Below are positions 10,205 to 19,713 of a stretch of 64,000 nucleotides of DNA, in pieces (the stretch's first letter is position 1; the number at the start of each line of letters is the position of its first letter). This DNA is from Cyanobacterium stanieri PCC 7202. Lineage in GTDB: Bacteria; Cyanobacteriota; Cyanobacteriia; Cyanobacteriales; Cyanobacteriaceae. The translations under genes and the position numbers were made by a program. The notes under the pieces were generated by a model that was given only the letters and a program-made list of their open reading frames with translations, ran no database searches and was not told the origin of the DNA. The stretch covers positions 2,489,547 through 2,553,546 of the forward strand of contig CP003940.1 of the NCBI GenBank assembly GCA_000317655.1. The letters are read 5' to 3'.

Positions 10205-10400
10205 AGTGGTTTAGTAGGCTTGACACTCCCACCGACAAATCAAAGATTATGTCGGGGGATTCTTACTTCACAGACACTTAACTAGATTAAGCAAGTTGCC
10301 TTGTCTAATCCCCGTCAGTACGTCTCTATAAGCAATTTGATTCACGGTATGCCCTACCGCAATTAATCCTCTATTTCTAATTACCTCTGCACTAACCACA
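10205..10400 (-). ncRNA. Candidate omega RNA (reRNA) overlapping the tnpB 3' end
   Basis: TnpB proteins are known to use an RNA made from the 3' end of tnpB and the transposon right end, with the guide taken from flanking DNA. Here the right end has a clear hairpin (CCGACA at 10232-10237 with TGTCGG at 10250-10255, extended by TCCC/GGGA) 10-40 bp after the stop, then GTGTCA and host sequence. By analogy the guide would start near 10220 and read GCCTACTAAACC. The 5' limit is not visible and the coordinate is nominal. Confidence 0.45.
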
Positions 10401-11517
10401 TCTCTTGGTGCCGTATGACCACAAAACTGGCAACTATGTATTCTCTGAGTCAAATGCTTTTTGCCAGTGTGATTCCCACAGCTACTACATTCTTGAGATG
10501 TTCCGTTTTTGTCAACCTTGAGATAAAACTTACTTCTTTTCCAGCAGATATAAGGCAATATTTCATTAATAAACTGCCCTATACCCGAATCTAAAGATTG
10601 CTTTCTCACAATCCCTCGACTCCAAGAAACAAAATTTATATCCTCCACAAAAATGTTGTCAGTCAAATCGCAGAGGTAATTAGCTAACTTAAAATGCCAA
10701 TCACGGCGTGTGTTAGCTATTTTTTCATGAATTTTTGCTATCTTGTTTTGGAGTTTTAACCAATTATTAGAGCCTTTAATCTTATGTTTCAAGCGTCTTT
10801 GTAGCAATTTCAGCTTACTTTGTGCTTGTAACAAAAACTTAGGGGCTTTGATTAACTCTCCTCTATCTGTAGCTATAAATGATTCTATCCCCGCATCAAT
10901 TCCTAAACTTGTTTTTCCCACAGGTGCATCATAGCAAGATTCTTTAGATTGAAAAGCAATCATCAGATAATAACCTGATGCTTTTTTCACAATACGAGCT
11001 TGTTTAGGCTCAAACCCAGTGGGATAATCCCTAGATTGTTTAATTCTTAACCAGCCTAATTGTGGCAACTTAACCTTACCTTCCCCTAAACAATTTTTTA
11101 GCATGGCAGGGAAAACAAAACTTTTCATTTGCTTTTTAAATCTAGGAAAGCCATAACCCTTAGACTTCATATCGGAGAATGCTTTATCTAAAGTTTTCAG
11201 AGTTTGTTGTAATACTTGAGCATTAACAGATTTTAAATCTGGGTTAGTTTTCTTGGCAATGGTTAAGTTTTTTGCTTGGTTGTTATAACTAGGATATGGT
11301 GCGTTAGCCGGGATTATATACTCAGCAAATAATGAACAACGATCAACCAGTGATTTACGGCTGTTATACCAAGCCTTTCTTTCAGCTAAAGCGTAATTGT
11401 AAACCGACTTACAGACAGTCAAAATATGCTCAACTTCTTGAGTTTGTTGTCTATTTAGTTTTAGCCTGAACTGGTAAGTTAAGGTAATCACTGATTATTA
11501 GTCAACATTGTTTGTTG
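10221..11517 (-). mobile_element. IS605/IS1341-type element encoding only TnpB
   Basis: The element comprises tnpB, a right-end hairpin at 10227-10259 ending in GTGTCA on the minus strand, and a possible left-end hairpin CAACA/TGTTG at 11503-11517 just upstream of the start. No TnpA (Y1 transposase) gene lies within 2 kb on either side, so it cannot move by itself. The left boundary is an inference. Confidence 0.65.
10268..11491 (-). CDS. tnpB: RNA-guided endonuclease TnpB family protein
   Basis: A 407-aa OrfB/TnpB protein, ancestor-type relative of Cas12. An N-terminal helix-turn-helix region (OrfB_IS605, about 1-60) precedes a split RuvC nuclease in which all three acidic residues are visible: D199 in SLGIDAG, E283 in FVEDIN and D364 in APRDVV. 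A zinc ribbon is formed by C335/C338 (CSSCG) and C354/C357 (CQFCG). It therefore looks catalytically intact. Start is GTG at 11491. With no tnpA beside it, it is either mobilised in trans or retained as a guided nuclease. Confidence 0.93.
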   Translation of the reverse strand: MITLTYQFRLKLNRQQTQEVEHILTVCKSVYNYALAERKAWYNSRKSLVDRCSLFAEYIIPANAPYPSYNNQAKNLTIAKKTNPDLKSVNAQVLQQTLKTLDKAFSDMKSKGYGFPRFKKQMKSFVFPAMLKNCLGEGKVKLPQLGWLRIKQSRDYPTGFEPKQARIVKKASGYYLMIAFQSKESCYDAPVGKTSLGIDAGIESFIATDRGELIKAPKFLLQAQSKLKLLQRRLKHKIKGSNNWLKLQNKIAKIHEKIANTRRDWHFKLANYLCDLTDNIFVEDINFVSWSRGIVRKQSLDSGIGQFINEILPYICWKRSKFYLKVDKNGTSQECSSCGNHTGKKHLTQRIHSCQFCGHTAPRDVVSAEVIRNRGLIAVGHTVNQIAYRDVLTGIRQGNLLNLVKCL

Positions 11518-11907
11518 CCCTAATTGTATAACACAATCTCAATAACTAAAGAAAAATTATTGTTAGTAGTTACCAGAAGTTACCGAAAAATAAAGACTCG
11601 CTGTCGCTCGGTTTCTGTTGTGGGTCAAAATTCATCTCCCGTTAATTTCTGTGGGCTTTTTTTTCTTGATAAATGTAACCAGAGTCCTCTTTTGACACTG
11701 CCAGATAGATAAAAGAGTAATTGATAATTGATGATGAAATTTTTACTGTTGAAGACAAAAGACTAGAAAATATATTCTCGCAAAGACGGCTAATTCATAT
11801 ATTTTAAGGAACAAGAAGCCTTGGGAAAAATTTGGTTAAATAGTAGGAAAGTTAATTAAAATATAAGCAATTTATTTTTGTTTATTTTTATCAAAAACTA
11901 TTTAACC
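11518..11907. other. Gap without a recognised gene
   Basis: About 390 bp, AT-rich, between the tnpB element and pgeF. A 62-codon frame at 11524-11712 shows no recognisable family and sits in atypical sequence (CGCTGTCGCTCGGTTTC and TTTCTGTGGGC segments). It may be a remnant of an older insertion. No tRNA, terminator or clear promoter was identified. Confidence 0.5.
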
Positions 11908-12711
11908 ATGGCTTATTCTTCATCAAATCATTCTCAATGGCAATGGAAATCAACCCCTGACGGAGAATTTTTAACCTGTGAATTATTAAAAGATTGGTGT
12001 CATGGTTTTTTTTCGGTAGATTTTGCGGGGCAATCTCCTTTTCTTTTAAATAAGTATTTAGATGAATCAGCGCAGGTTTTTCGTCTCAAACAAATTCATA
12101 GTAATATTTTATTTTCTACTTCGGCGGTGGAAATTAATAAAGATGAACAAGGTAATATGACTTATTCCCAAGGGGATGGTATTATCACCGAAAAAGCGGG
12201 GGAGTCTGTATGGGTTGCTAGTGCTGATTGTACCCCAGTTTTAATTGCCGATCACACCCTAGGGAAAGTATGCGCCATTCATTCGGGTTGGCGTGGTACT
12301 GCTGCGAATATCGTACCAGATGCGATCGCCCTTTTTGATAAATTGGGTTCAAAAAAAGAAGATTTACTCTTTGCCCTAGGCCCTGCCATTAATGGAGAAG
12401 TATATCAGGTCGATATTCCTGTGGCATTAAAAGTATTATCGACCATTTTTGAAGGAGCAGAACAGGAAATTTTAGAGCAAGGATATAATTCCCCCCATAA
12501 AGTCATTTTAGCCGACGAACAAGAAGGTAAAGTAAGACTAGATGTTACTCAAGTAATTTACGCTCAAATTAGACAAAAAGGCATGGATAAAGAACAAATT
12601 GCGATCGCACCTTATTGCACCTACCAAACCCCAGAGCGCTTTTTTTCCTACCGTCGCACCCACCAAAAAAATGTCCAATGGTCAGGTATAATTTCTCATT
12701 CAGGTAGGTAA
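11908..12711 (+). CDS. pgeF: Peptidoglycan editing factor PgeF / YfiH-type multicopper polyphenol oxidoreductase family
   Basis: A 267-aa protein of the DUF152/YfiH (YlmD) family. Conserved elements are RLKQIHSN (about 62-69), GDGIITEKAG, ASADCTPVLIAD with the metal-site Cys (about 106-117), and CAIHSGWRGTAANI with the metal-site His. Members have been described as laccase-like, as purine nucleoside phosphorylases, and as a factor removing misplaced L-Ser from UDP-MurNAc. ATG at 11908 (MAYSSS) is preferred to a TTG ten codons upstream. modA follows 13 bp downstream. Confidence 0.88.
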   Translation: MAYSSSNHSQWQWKSTPDGEFLTCELLKDWCHGFFSVDFAGQSPFLLNKYLDESAQVFRLKQIHSNILFSTSAVEINKDEQGNMTYSQGDGIITEKAGESVWVASADCTPVLIADHTLGKVCAIHSGWRGTAANIVPDAIALFDKLGSKKEDLLFALGPAINGEVYQVDIPVALKVLSTIFEGAEQEILEQGYNSPHKVILADEQEGKVRLDVTQVIYAQIRQKGMDKEQIAIAPYCTYQTPERFFSYRRTHQKNVQWSGIISHSGR

Positions 12712-12724
12712 TAGGTAATGAACA

Positions 12725-13507
12725 ATGATGATTTTGATCAATCAAATAATAAAATATAGCCTACACTTTCTCGCATCCATCTTACTCCTCATCAGCTGTA
12801 CACCACAAAATAACTCATCCCCTACTATCCTAGTCGGTGCCGCCGCCAGTTTAGAATCCGTTTTGACAGAAATTGATCAACTATATCCCGATAACATTGA
12901 ATATACCTTTGCCTCCTCTGGCATCTTACAACAACAAATAGAACAGGGGGCAAATATTGACCTCTTCATCAGTGCCTCATCCCGACAAATGGATGCCCTA
13001 GAAGAAAAAAACCTCTTAATGCCCCAAACTAGAACAAACTTACTAACTAATCAAATCGTTTTAATCACCGCCATAGATAACCCCATAACCATCTCAGACT
13101 TTAATCAACTAAACACAGATAATGTTAACTTAATCTCCATGGGAGAGCCAAACAGTGTACCTGCAGGGCAGTATGGCAAAGAAATCTTAGACAATTTAAA
13201 CCTTTTTGAGAGCCTACAATCTCAATCAAAATTGTTATTTGCTAATAATGTTCGTGCCACCCTCACCCATGTGGAAACTGGTAATGCCGATGTTGGTATA
13301 GTTTATCTCACCGATGCCCAAAGCTCAAACCAAGTCAGAATAATAGCCACTGGCGACTCCCATCTACACTCACCAATTATTTATCCCGTGGCAATTACCC
13401 AAAACAGTCAAAATTTAGCCCAAGCCCAAAAATATTTAGAATTTTTAAAAACCGAAGAAATAGAAAATATTTTTACTCGTTACGGATTTGGCGTAAATAA
13501 TGGTTAA
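12725..13507 (+). CDS. modA: Molybdate ABC transporter substrate-binding lipoprotein
   Basis: A 260-aa periplasmic binding protein. A lipoprotein signal peptide (about 1-25, lipobox LLISC) is followed by the ModA fold: VGAAASLESVLTEI, FASSGILQQQIEQGA, DLFISASSRQMD, and the conserved GEPNSVPAGQYGKE. It captures molybdate (or tungstate) and hands it to ModB. The stop overlaps the modB start by 8 bp. Two ATG codons (12725, 12728) are both possible starts. Confidence 0.94.
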   Translation: MMILINQIIKYSLHFLASILLLISCTPQNNSSPTILVGAAASLESVLTEIDQLYPDNIEYTFASSGILQQQIEQGANIDLFISASSRQMDALEEKNLLMPQTRTNLLTNQIVLITAIDNPITISDFNQLNTDNVNLISMGEPNSVPAGQYGKEILDNLNLFESLQSQSKLLFANNVRATLTHVETGNADVGIVYLTDAQSSNQVRIIATGDSHLHSPIIYPVAITQNSQNLAQAQKYLEFLKTEEIENIFTRYGFGVNNG

Positions 13508-14156
13508 TTTTTCTCCCCTCTGGATTTCCCTCAAGGTGTCTATTATTGCCACCATTATTACTTTTGTTTTCGGGGTTGTCGTTGCCTATGGGGTATATAA
13601 CTATAAAGGCAAAGGTAAATCAATCCTAGAAGGGATATTGTTAATTCCCCTCATCTTACCCCCCACGGTGGTAGGTTTTATTTTGTTGGTACTTTTGGGC
13701 AAAAATGGCTTTATTGGTCAAACTTTAGCTCCATGGAATCTGAGTTTAGTATTTAATTGGTATGGTGCGGTGATAGCTGCCATGGTGATGGGATTTCCCT
13801 TGATGTTTAGAATTAGTTTGGGGGCTTTTGAACAAATTGACACCTCAATCCTCGATGCCGCCAGAATTGACGGGGCATCGGAGATGGTTGTTTTTGCTTA
13901 TCTTGCCATTCCTATGAGTATTCGAGGGATTCTTTCAGGATTGGTACTCACTTTTAGTCGCATCATGGGCGAATTTGGGGCAACTCTAATGATTGCAGGT
14001 AATATACCTAATAAAACCCAAACGGTACCCATGGCTATCTATTTCGCTGTACAAGGGGGAAATATGAGGGAGGCTTGGATATGGTGTGGGATACTATTAG
14101 GAATTTCTTTTTTGTCCATATTTGCCCTGAATTTCTTGTCTATTTTTAAAACCTAA
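13500..14156 (+). CDS. modB: Molybdate ABC transporter permease
   Basis: A 218-aa inner-membrane permease with about five to six helices and the EAA loop (DAARIDGASEMVVFAYLAIP, about 118-137) that docks to the ATPase. Length equals that of a plain ModB; many cyanobacteria instead encode a ModB-ModC fusion. There is no ModC domain here and the next gene, menA, is convergent, so the ATPase must be encoded elsewhere. Its start overlaps the modA end by 8 bp. Confidence 0.94.
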   Translation: MVNFSPLWISLKVSIIATIITFVFGVVVAYGVYNYKGKGKSILEGILLIPLILPPTVVGFILLVLLGKNGFIGQTLAPWNLSLVFNWYGAVIAAMVMGFPLMFRISLGAFEQIDTSILDAARIDGASEMVVFAYLAIPMSIRGILSGLVLTFSRIMGEFGATLMIAGNIPNKTQTVPMAIYFAVQGGNMREAWIWCGILLGISFLSIFALNFLSIFKT

Positions 14157-14182
14157 AATACAGGGGAAATATTCGGTTTTTG

Positions 14183-15097
14183 TTAGGAAAACCATAATCC
14201 TAAGCATAATAAGATGCCGCTGAGAAAGTGAAAATTGACGGCGATAAATTTGCTATTTTTGATTTTTTCTGGTTGATGGTGGTATTGATTGACGTGGTTG
14301 ATTAGTTGATAGGCGACGGGAAAACTCAACCAGACTAATAAACATTGTTGGGGTAGTTGCCCTGTGAATGTGAATATTGTACTGAGGATATAGACGAGGG
14401 CAACGGATATTATTAAAACATTTGCCCCTGTTTTGGTGCCAAGACGGACAATGGGGGATTTTTTTCCTGCGGCTAAATCATCTTTTATCTGGTGAAAATG
14501 GGAGCAAAATAAAATAATTGAGGTAGAAATGCCGATAATACTCGAAATAATCAGAGAATCTCCTGAAAATGACTGAGTTTGACTATAATAGCTAGATGCG
14601 ATCGCCATCGGGCCAAAAGTAAAAAAGCAAATAATTTCTCCTAAGCCCTGATAACCAAGGCGAAAAGGTGGCCCTTGATAGGTGTAACCCAAGAAACAAC
14701 TAGCCAAAATCAGCCATAAAACTGTCCAATCCTGTTGCCACCAATTGATCAAAAAAATTCCTCCTAATCCCAAAAGGAGGATAATATTGGCAATCCAAAA
14801 CACGAGAGTTTTATTTCCTGTTAAATTTACCACCGAATGATGTTTATTAACGTCTATGCCTGTATCGGCATCAAATACATCATTAGTTAGGTTTAACCAG
14901 GCTATAATGGCGATCGCACTTAATAAAAAAGTCAGAAAAACAGAAAGATTAAAAATTCCCGTAGCAAAATAAGCAAAAGCAGTACCAAAACTAATGGGAA
15001 TTACCGCCACAGTGTACATAGGAGGCTTGATAGCCGCTAACCAGAGTTTGCTTTTTGTTTGGGGGTTAGCCTGAGTAATTGGATTGGTAATCGTCAT
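14183..15097 (-). CDS. menA: 1,4-dihydroxy-2-naphthoate phytyltransferase
   Basis: A 304-aa UbiA-superfamily prenyltransferase with eight to nine membrane helices. The first Asp-rich motif reads NLTNDVFDADTGID (about 70-83) and the second HQIKDDLAAGKKS (about 202-214). It attaches the phytyl chain to DHNA in phylloquinone (vitamin K1) synthesis for photosystem I. It is divergent from menF, which acts earlier in the same pathway, with a shared 178-bp intergenic region. Confidence 0.93.
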   Translation of the reverse strand: MTITNPITQANPQTKSKLWLAAIKPPMYTVAVIPISFGTAFAYFATGIFNLSVFLTFLLSAIAIIAWLNLTNDVFDADTGIDVNKHHSVVNLTGNKTLVFWIANIILLLGLGGIFLINWWQQDWTVLWLILASCFLGYTYQGPPFRLGYQGLGEIICFFTFGPMAIASSYYSQTQSFSGDSLIISSIIGISTSIILFCSHFHQIKDDLAAGKKSPIVRLGTKTGANVLIISVALVYILSTIFTFTGQLPQQCLLVWLSFPVAYQLINHVNQYHHQPEKIKNSKFIAVNFHFLSGILLCLGLWFS

Positions 15098-15275
15098 GGT
15101 TACTTATATTCGATAAAATAGACAATAATTAAAGATTGGTTTTGTAAAAGTTCTTAATCTCCGCCAAGGTGGGGCATACGATTAAAACCAGATTTTAGTT
15201 AACATTTTCTATAGATACCATCAGTGATCCTCTGAGGTTAACAATTTAATATAAATATTCATAATTTTAAGTGTT

Positions 15276-16709
15276 ATGCCGGTCATTCCCGATAACCATT
15301 TTTTAACCGATTACTCCCAAAAACTCAAAGAATTAATTTTTTTGTCCCACCCCGTCAACAAAAATGACGAGCAAATAGTGTCTATTTCTCAAGAAATAAG
15401 TCCTATCGATTTATTGGTTTTTCTTGCTATGTTAAAACCAGAAAATCAAGTTTCTTTTTATTGTGAAAATCAAAGAAAACAGGAGGCGGTGGTTGCCATT
15501 GGAGCAATTAAAAGTTTGGAGGTTAAAAATGAACGGGGGGAAATGAATGGTCGTTATAACCGTTTCCAACAGTGTCAAAATTTTATTGAAGACAATCAAG
15601 ATAATATTGCCTTTGAAGATAACTTAGATAGTCAAAAAATACCTTATTTCTTCTCCTCTTTTAATTTTCTTGAACATAGTTCCGATAATTATCAAGCCTT
15701 TCCCCAAGCAAAAATATTTATCCCCTATTTGCAATTGGTCAAAAAAGCTAATAACTATCTAGTTATTGTCAATACCTATCATCCCAAAAAATCCCCCGAA
15801 TTAAATTTAATTAAGCAGTATTTAAAACAAGATTTTAGTCAAAATATTTTACATTACTATCATCGTTTTTATCATTCCCAATCTACCCCCTCCCGTTATA
15901 CCCTCGAACAATCTAACTATCATAATTTTACTGATAAAGTTAATCATAGTTTAAAGGCGATCGCCTCAGATAAATTAACCAAAATTGTTGTTGCCCATGC
16001 CCTAGAAATAAAACTCGAAGAAAATTTTAACATCATTAAATCCTTAACCAACCTGAGAGGAAATCACCCCGATTGTTATATTTTCTGTGTGGGTAACGAA
16101 AAAGAGGAATACTTCCTAGGCGCAAGTCCAGAAAGACTATTATCAATCCAAGATAGGCAACTGGTAACAGATGCCCTCGCAGGTTCGGCACCGAGGGGCA
16201 AAAATGACTATGATGATAGTATCTTGGGCGAAAATCTACTTAATAGTGAAAAAGAAAAAAGAGAACATCAGTTCGTCAGTGATTATATCTTTGAAAAACT
16301 CTCCATCATGGGTTTAAGTCCTAAAAGAGCGTCATTACAACTGTTAAAACTATCTAATATTCAACACCTTTGGACACCCATCTATGCTGAAATAAGGGAA
16401 GAGTGTAATCCCCTAGAAATTATTGCCCAACTACATCCTACCCCCGCAGTGGCAGGTATTCCCATTGATATAGCCTGTGAGGAAATCGAAAGTTATGAAA
16501 ATTTTGATCGCTCTTTATATGCCGCCCCCATCGGCTGGTTAGATACCAATGGTAATTGTGAATTTATTGTCGGCATTCGTTCGGCTTTAATTCAAGGTAA
16601 TTATGCCAGATTGTATGCGGGGGCTGGAATTGTGGCAGGTTCTAAACCTGATCAAGAATTAACGGAAATTGAGCTTAAATTTCAAGCTCTTTTACAGGCT
16701 TTGGTGTAA
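15276..16709 (+). CDS. menF: Isochorismate synthase
   Basis: A 477-aa chorismate-binding enzyme converting chorismate to isochorismate at the head of the phylloquinone pathway. The N-terminal ~200 residues are poorly conserved; the C-terminal domain has the family motifs: KIVVAHALEIKL, FLGASPERLL, LAGSAPRG, the metal-site HPTPAVAGIP (about 388-397), ESYENFDRSLYAAPIGW and YAGAGIVAGSKPDQEL. Start is ATG at 15276. Its divergent partner menA is in the same pathway. Confidence 0.93.
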   Translation: MPVIPDNHFLTDYSQKLKELIFLSHPVNKNDEQIVSISQEISPIDLLVFLAMLKPENQVSFYCENQRKQEAVVAIGAIKSLEVKNERGEMNGRYNRFQQCQNFIEDNQDNIAFEDNLDSQKIPYFFSSFNFLEHSSDNYQAFPQAKIFIPYLQLVKKANNYLVIVNTYHPKKSPELNLIKQYLKQDFSQNILHYYHRFYHSQSTPSRYTLEQSNYHNFTDKVNHSLKAIASDKLTKIVVAHALEIKLEENFNIIKSLTNLRGNHPDCYIFCVGNEKEEYFLGASPERLLSIQDRQLVTDALAGSAPRGKNDYDDSILGENLLNSEKEKREHQFVSDYIFEKLSIMGLSPKRASLQLLKLSNIQHLWTPIYAEIREECNPLEIIAQLHPTPAVAGIPIDIACEEIESYENFDRSLYAAPIGWLDTNGNCEFIVGIRSALIQGNYARLYAGAGIVAGSKPDQELTEIELKFQALLQALV

Positions 16710-16747
16710 TGAATATTTATTATTGCCATTGCCTATTCCCCGTTCCC

Positions 16748-17557
16748 TTAATAAAACATATAATTAAGATAGGCAGAAAGTAAGGTATCACCATAAAATA
16801 AGGCAATCATCGCACCAACTACCAAAAAAGGGCCAAAGGGCATTGGTTGACCTTTTTTTAAACTTCCTAGGGCGATCGCACTTATCCCCACCAAAGCACC
16901 CACCAAACAAGCCAAAAAACCCGTAATCAGGACATTTTGCCACCCCAACCATACCCCAATCATTGCCACCAATTTAGGATCTCCTCCTCCCATGGCAGGT
17001 TTTCCAAAAGCAAAAGTACCGATGATTAAAATGGCATCAAATAACCAAATACCCACCACGGCACTTAAAATTGCCACAAATAAAGACAAACTAGCTTCTG
17101 CCACTCCTCCATTCATTAAACCCAAAGCCGTTTGGAAACATAAACCCACTACCAAACCTGTTTGAGTTAAAACATTGGGTAAAGTTAAAGTGTCAAAATC
17201 AATCAAGGCGAGAACAATTAACCAACTGACAAAAATAAAATAACCCAGAGTTTGCCAAGAAATACCAAATTGTAAAAAGACGAGAACAAATAATAAACCT
17301 GTAAATGCCTCTATCAAAGGATAGCGGAAAGAAATGGGAGTTTTGCACCAACGACATTTCCCCCCCAACCACAACCAACCCAATACAGGCACATTTTCCG
17401 TTACTCCGAGGGGATGTAAACAATGGGGACAACGGGAGGGGGGATGAATTAGGGATATTTTGGCAGGTAGTCGATAAATGACCACATTTAAAAAACTACC
17501 AATACAAGCACCTAACACGAACACGATTAAATTTACCAGATAAGGGGCGATCGGCAT
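16748..17557 (-). CDS. pilD: Prepilin leader peptidase / N-methyltransferase
   Basis: A 269-aa polytopic membrane aspartic protease that cleaves and N-methylates type IV prepilins. The N-terminal helix with GACIGSFLNVVIYRLP precedes the cytosolic zinc-type cysteine pairs (RCPHC near 44 and CRWC near 70). The catalytic aspartates are in LIDFDTLTLPN (about 118) and MGGGDPKL (about 190). All features of a bifunctional PilD are present. No pilus genes are adjacent. Confidence 0.95.
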   Translation of the reverse strand: MPIAPYLVNLIVFVLGACIGSFLNVVIYRLPAKISLIHPPSRCPHCLHPLGVTENVPVLGWLWLGGKCRWCKTPISFRYPLIEAFTGLLFVLVFLQFGISWQTLGYFIFVSWLIVLALIDFDTLTLPNVLTQTGLVVGLCFQTALGLMNGGVAEASLSLFVAILSAVVGIWLFDAILIIGTFAFGKPAMGGGDPKLVAMIGVWLGWQNVLITGFLACLVGALVGISAIALGSLKKGQPMPFGPFLVVGAMIALFYGDTLLSAYLNYMFY

Positions 17558-17778
17558 ATAGTTTTAATTAGACAAAAAACAATGTTTTCCATACTCCAAA
17601 GCATCAACAGTCAAACTGAATTTTTAAGTTATCATCATTAACTGTTTGAGAAAATGTTAACATTATCCTTACTGCGAAAGGTAAAAAATCTGTCTATTAC
17701 TAAACAAAAAATACCCTCAACAGATCTGGTTAAACATCATTTCATAGTAGAAGATTAGAGAATCAAAGGTATCAATCT

Positions 17779-18752
17779 GTGGCTAGAAGAAAAAAAAATC
17801 TCCCTTAATTAAAGGCATTGTATGGGGAAGTACCTTAATCTTAACGGCAGGTGCTTCGGCTATGATAGGAATGTCTGTGGCTTTAAATGGACCTCTTCCC
17901 TTCAACCTAGAAGACATCTGGCAAAAAATAGAAGGAGTAAGACAGGCAGGTTTTAGCGTTCTATGGCAAAGAAAGTTAGATCAACCTGTTAATATTTTGG
18001 TGATGGGAGTTGATGCTCAACCGGGAGTTGCATCGGATTCGCCCCAAAGATTTTCTGCCCGTAGCGACACCATCCTCTTAGTAAGATTTGATCCTCATAA
18101 TGATAGTTTGAGGATGTTGTCTATACCCAGGGATAGCCGTATGAGATTTCCTAATGGTAATTGGGATAAGGTTAATGCAGCTAATGCCATTGGTGGTGTA
18201 GATTTAACGGTGGCGGTATTACAAAACAATCTTAATGGTGTTCCTATCCATCGATATGTGCGCATCACCACAGAATCTTTTCGGGAATTGGTTGATGCGG
18301 TGGGGGGAGTAGATGTTTATGTACCCATTGATATGCAATATACCGATCGCACTCAGGGACTATATATTGACTTAAAACAAGGGCAACAGGTATTAAACGG
18401 AGATCAAGCAGAACAATTTGTACGTTTTCGGGGTGATAATAAAGGAGATATTGGCAGAGTGGAAAGACAGCAGATTATACTACGGGGAGTAAAACAAAAG
18501 TTACAATCTCCCACCATGGTATTTAGAATACCCCAACTGTTAAATGTTGTTAATAACAACATTGATACTGATTTGACCAATCGGGAGGTGCTTACTCTAC
18601 TTTCCTTTGCCCAAGGATTAGAGCAAACAAATTTTGACACAACGGTATTACCAGGGCGCCCTAGTAGTCCTAGAGAATTTCGTCTTAGTTATTGGCTGAT
18701 TTCGGATAATCAAAAAAGTCAGGTTATTCGACCTTATTTGAACAATAATTAG
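17779..18752 (+). CDS. LytR-CpsA-Psr (LCP) family protein, 5' end frameshifted at an A9 run
   Basis: LCP proteins transfer glycan polymers to peptidoglycan. From ATG 17862 the 296-aa frame shows NILVMGVDAQPG, ARSDTILLVRFDP and LSIPRDSRM, and later VRITTESFRELVDAVGGVDVYV. That ATG falls within the membrane helix, and the same frame upstream (17790-17861) reads KKKSPLIKGIVWGSTLILTA without any start codon before a TAG at 17784. A GTG at 17779 with AAAGG just upstream encodes MARRKK in the other frame. One additional A in the A9 tract (17790-17798) would join them into a 324-aa protein with a normal basic N-terminus and TM helix. It may be a sequencing error, slippage or a real disruption. Confidence 0.85.
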
Positions 18753-18808
18753 GTCTGTGGATTAAAGTAGCGGTGACAACGCCACTACATTAAACCCATG
18801 AAAAAAGA

Positions 18809-19513
18809 TTAATCGCTAGGCAATTCTAAGCAGTATCCTGCACCATATACCGTTTTAATATAACGAGGACGACGGGGATCAGGTTCTAGTTTTGTCCTCA
18901 GATGGCGCACATGAACCCTGATGGTTTCAATGTCATCGTTGGGATCATATCCCCATACTTCTTTGAGAATATCGCTAGGGGAAACTGTCTGCCCATGTCT
19001 TTGCAGTAGGCAGTGTAATAGTTCAAATTCGAGATGGGTTAGTTTAATGGTTTTATCAAACCAAATCACCTCAAATCTTTCGGGAACGATGGTCAAAGGC
19101 CCATAGTTGAGAATTTCGCTATGTTTGGCACTTTGGGGGGTGCGATCGCTCCTACGTAACAAAGCCTTAACCCGTGCCAACATTTCCTCCACTTCAAAGG
19201 GTTTGGTGAGGTAATCATCGGCACCTGCATTAAAACCTTCTACTTTATTTTTTGTTTGACCCAACGCAGTTAACATCAGTACAGGGATATTGGCAGTACG
19301 TTCATCCCTTCTTAACCTTTGGCAGACGGTAAAACCATCTACTTTCGGTAACATCAAATCTAACATAATCAGATCTGGTTGTAGCTGTAGGGCCAGGGCT
19401 TGTCCTTTTATACCATCTTCGGCTTGGGATATATCATATCCTGCCATTTCGAGGTTAATTGCTACGAATTCAGAGATCGCTGGATCATCATCAATGACCA
19501 ATATTCGAGACAT
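18809..19513 (-). CDS. rpaA: OmpR/PhoB-family response regulator, RpaA type
   Basis: A 234-aa two-domain regulator. The receiver domain (about 1-120) has the acidic DDD pocket, the phospho-acceptor Asp in [13 protein letters not shown] (D53 region), and [11 protein letters not shown]; the winged-helix domain (about 130-230) has [14 protein letters not shown] and [26 protein letters not shown]. The N-terminus ([27 protein letters not shown] is the region, residues 1-27) resembles cyanobacterial RpaA, the circadian output and photosystem regulator, rather than RpaB, which starts differently. The paralogue call rests on memory of the family. It stands alone, convergent with the LCP gene. Confidence 0.85.
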   Translation of the reverse strand: MSRILVIDDDPAISEFVAINLEMAGYDISQAEDGIKGQALALQLQPDLIMLDLMLPKVDGFTVCQRLRRDERTANIPVLMLTALGQTKNKVEGFNAGADDYLTKPFEVEEMLARVKALLRRSDRTPQSAKHSEILNYGPLTIVPERFEVIWFDKTIKLTHLEFELLHCLLQRHGQTVSPSDILKEVWGYDPNDDIETIRVHVRHLRTKLEPDPRRPRYIKTVYGAGYCLELPSD

Positions 19514-19641
19514 TCTTTATCGTTTTGTTTACGTTTTAAATTGTTTTGTTAAAAAAAATTATGAAATTTTATCTTATGTTACTGATTATAAGCAATATTA
19601 CAAAGGGTGGATCTTTTTTATTTATGAAATGTTACTTAAAC

Positions 19642-19676
19642 GGGAACAGGCAACAGGCAACAGGCAACAGGCAACA
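19642..19676. repeat. Heptamer tandem repeat, 5 units of GGSAACA
   Basis: One GGGAACA and four exact GGCAACA units lie between rpaA and the Nudix gene. This is the least degenerate heptamer array in the window, so probably recent. Confidence 0.92.
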
Positions 19677-19713
19677 GTGTAAGTAGGTTGTACCTATTCG
19701 CTATTAAACTAAA

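Noticed and set aside
11524-11712. 62-codon frame upstream of pgeF
   Set aside because: No ribosome binding site and no recognisable family; kept only as part of the gap description.
18753-18808. Terminator between the LCP gene and rpaA (GTAGCGG/CCACTAC)
   Set aside because: The stem has a mismatch and no T-tract follows, so I did not list it.
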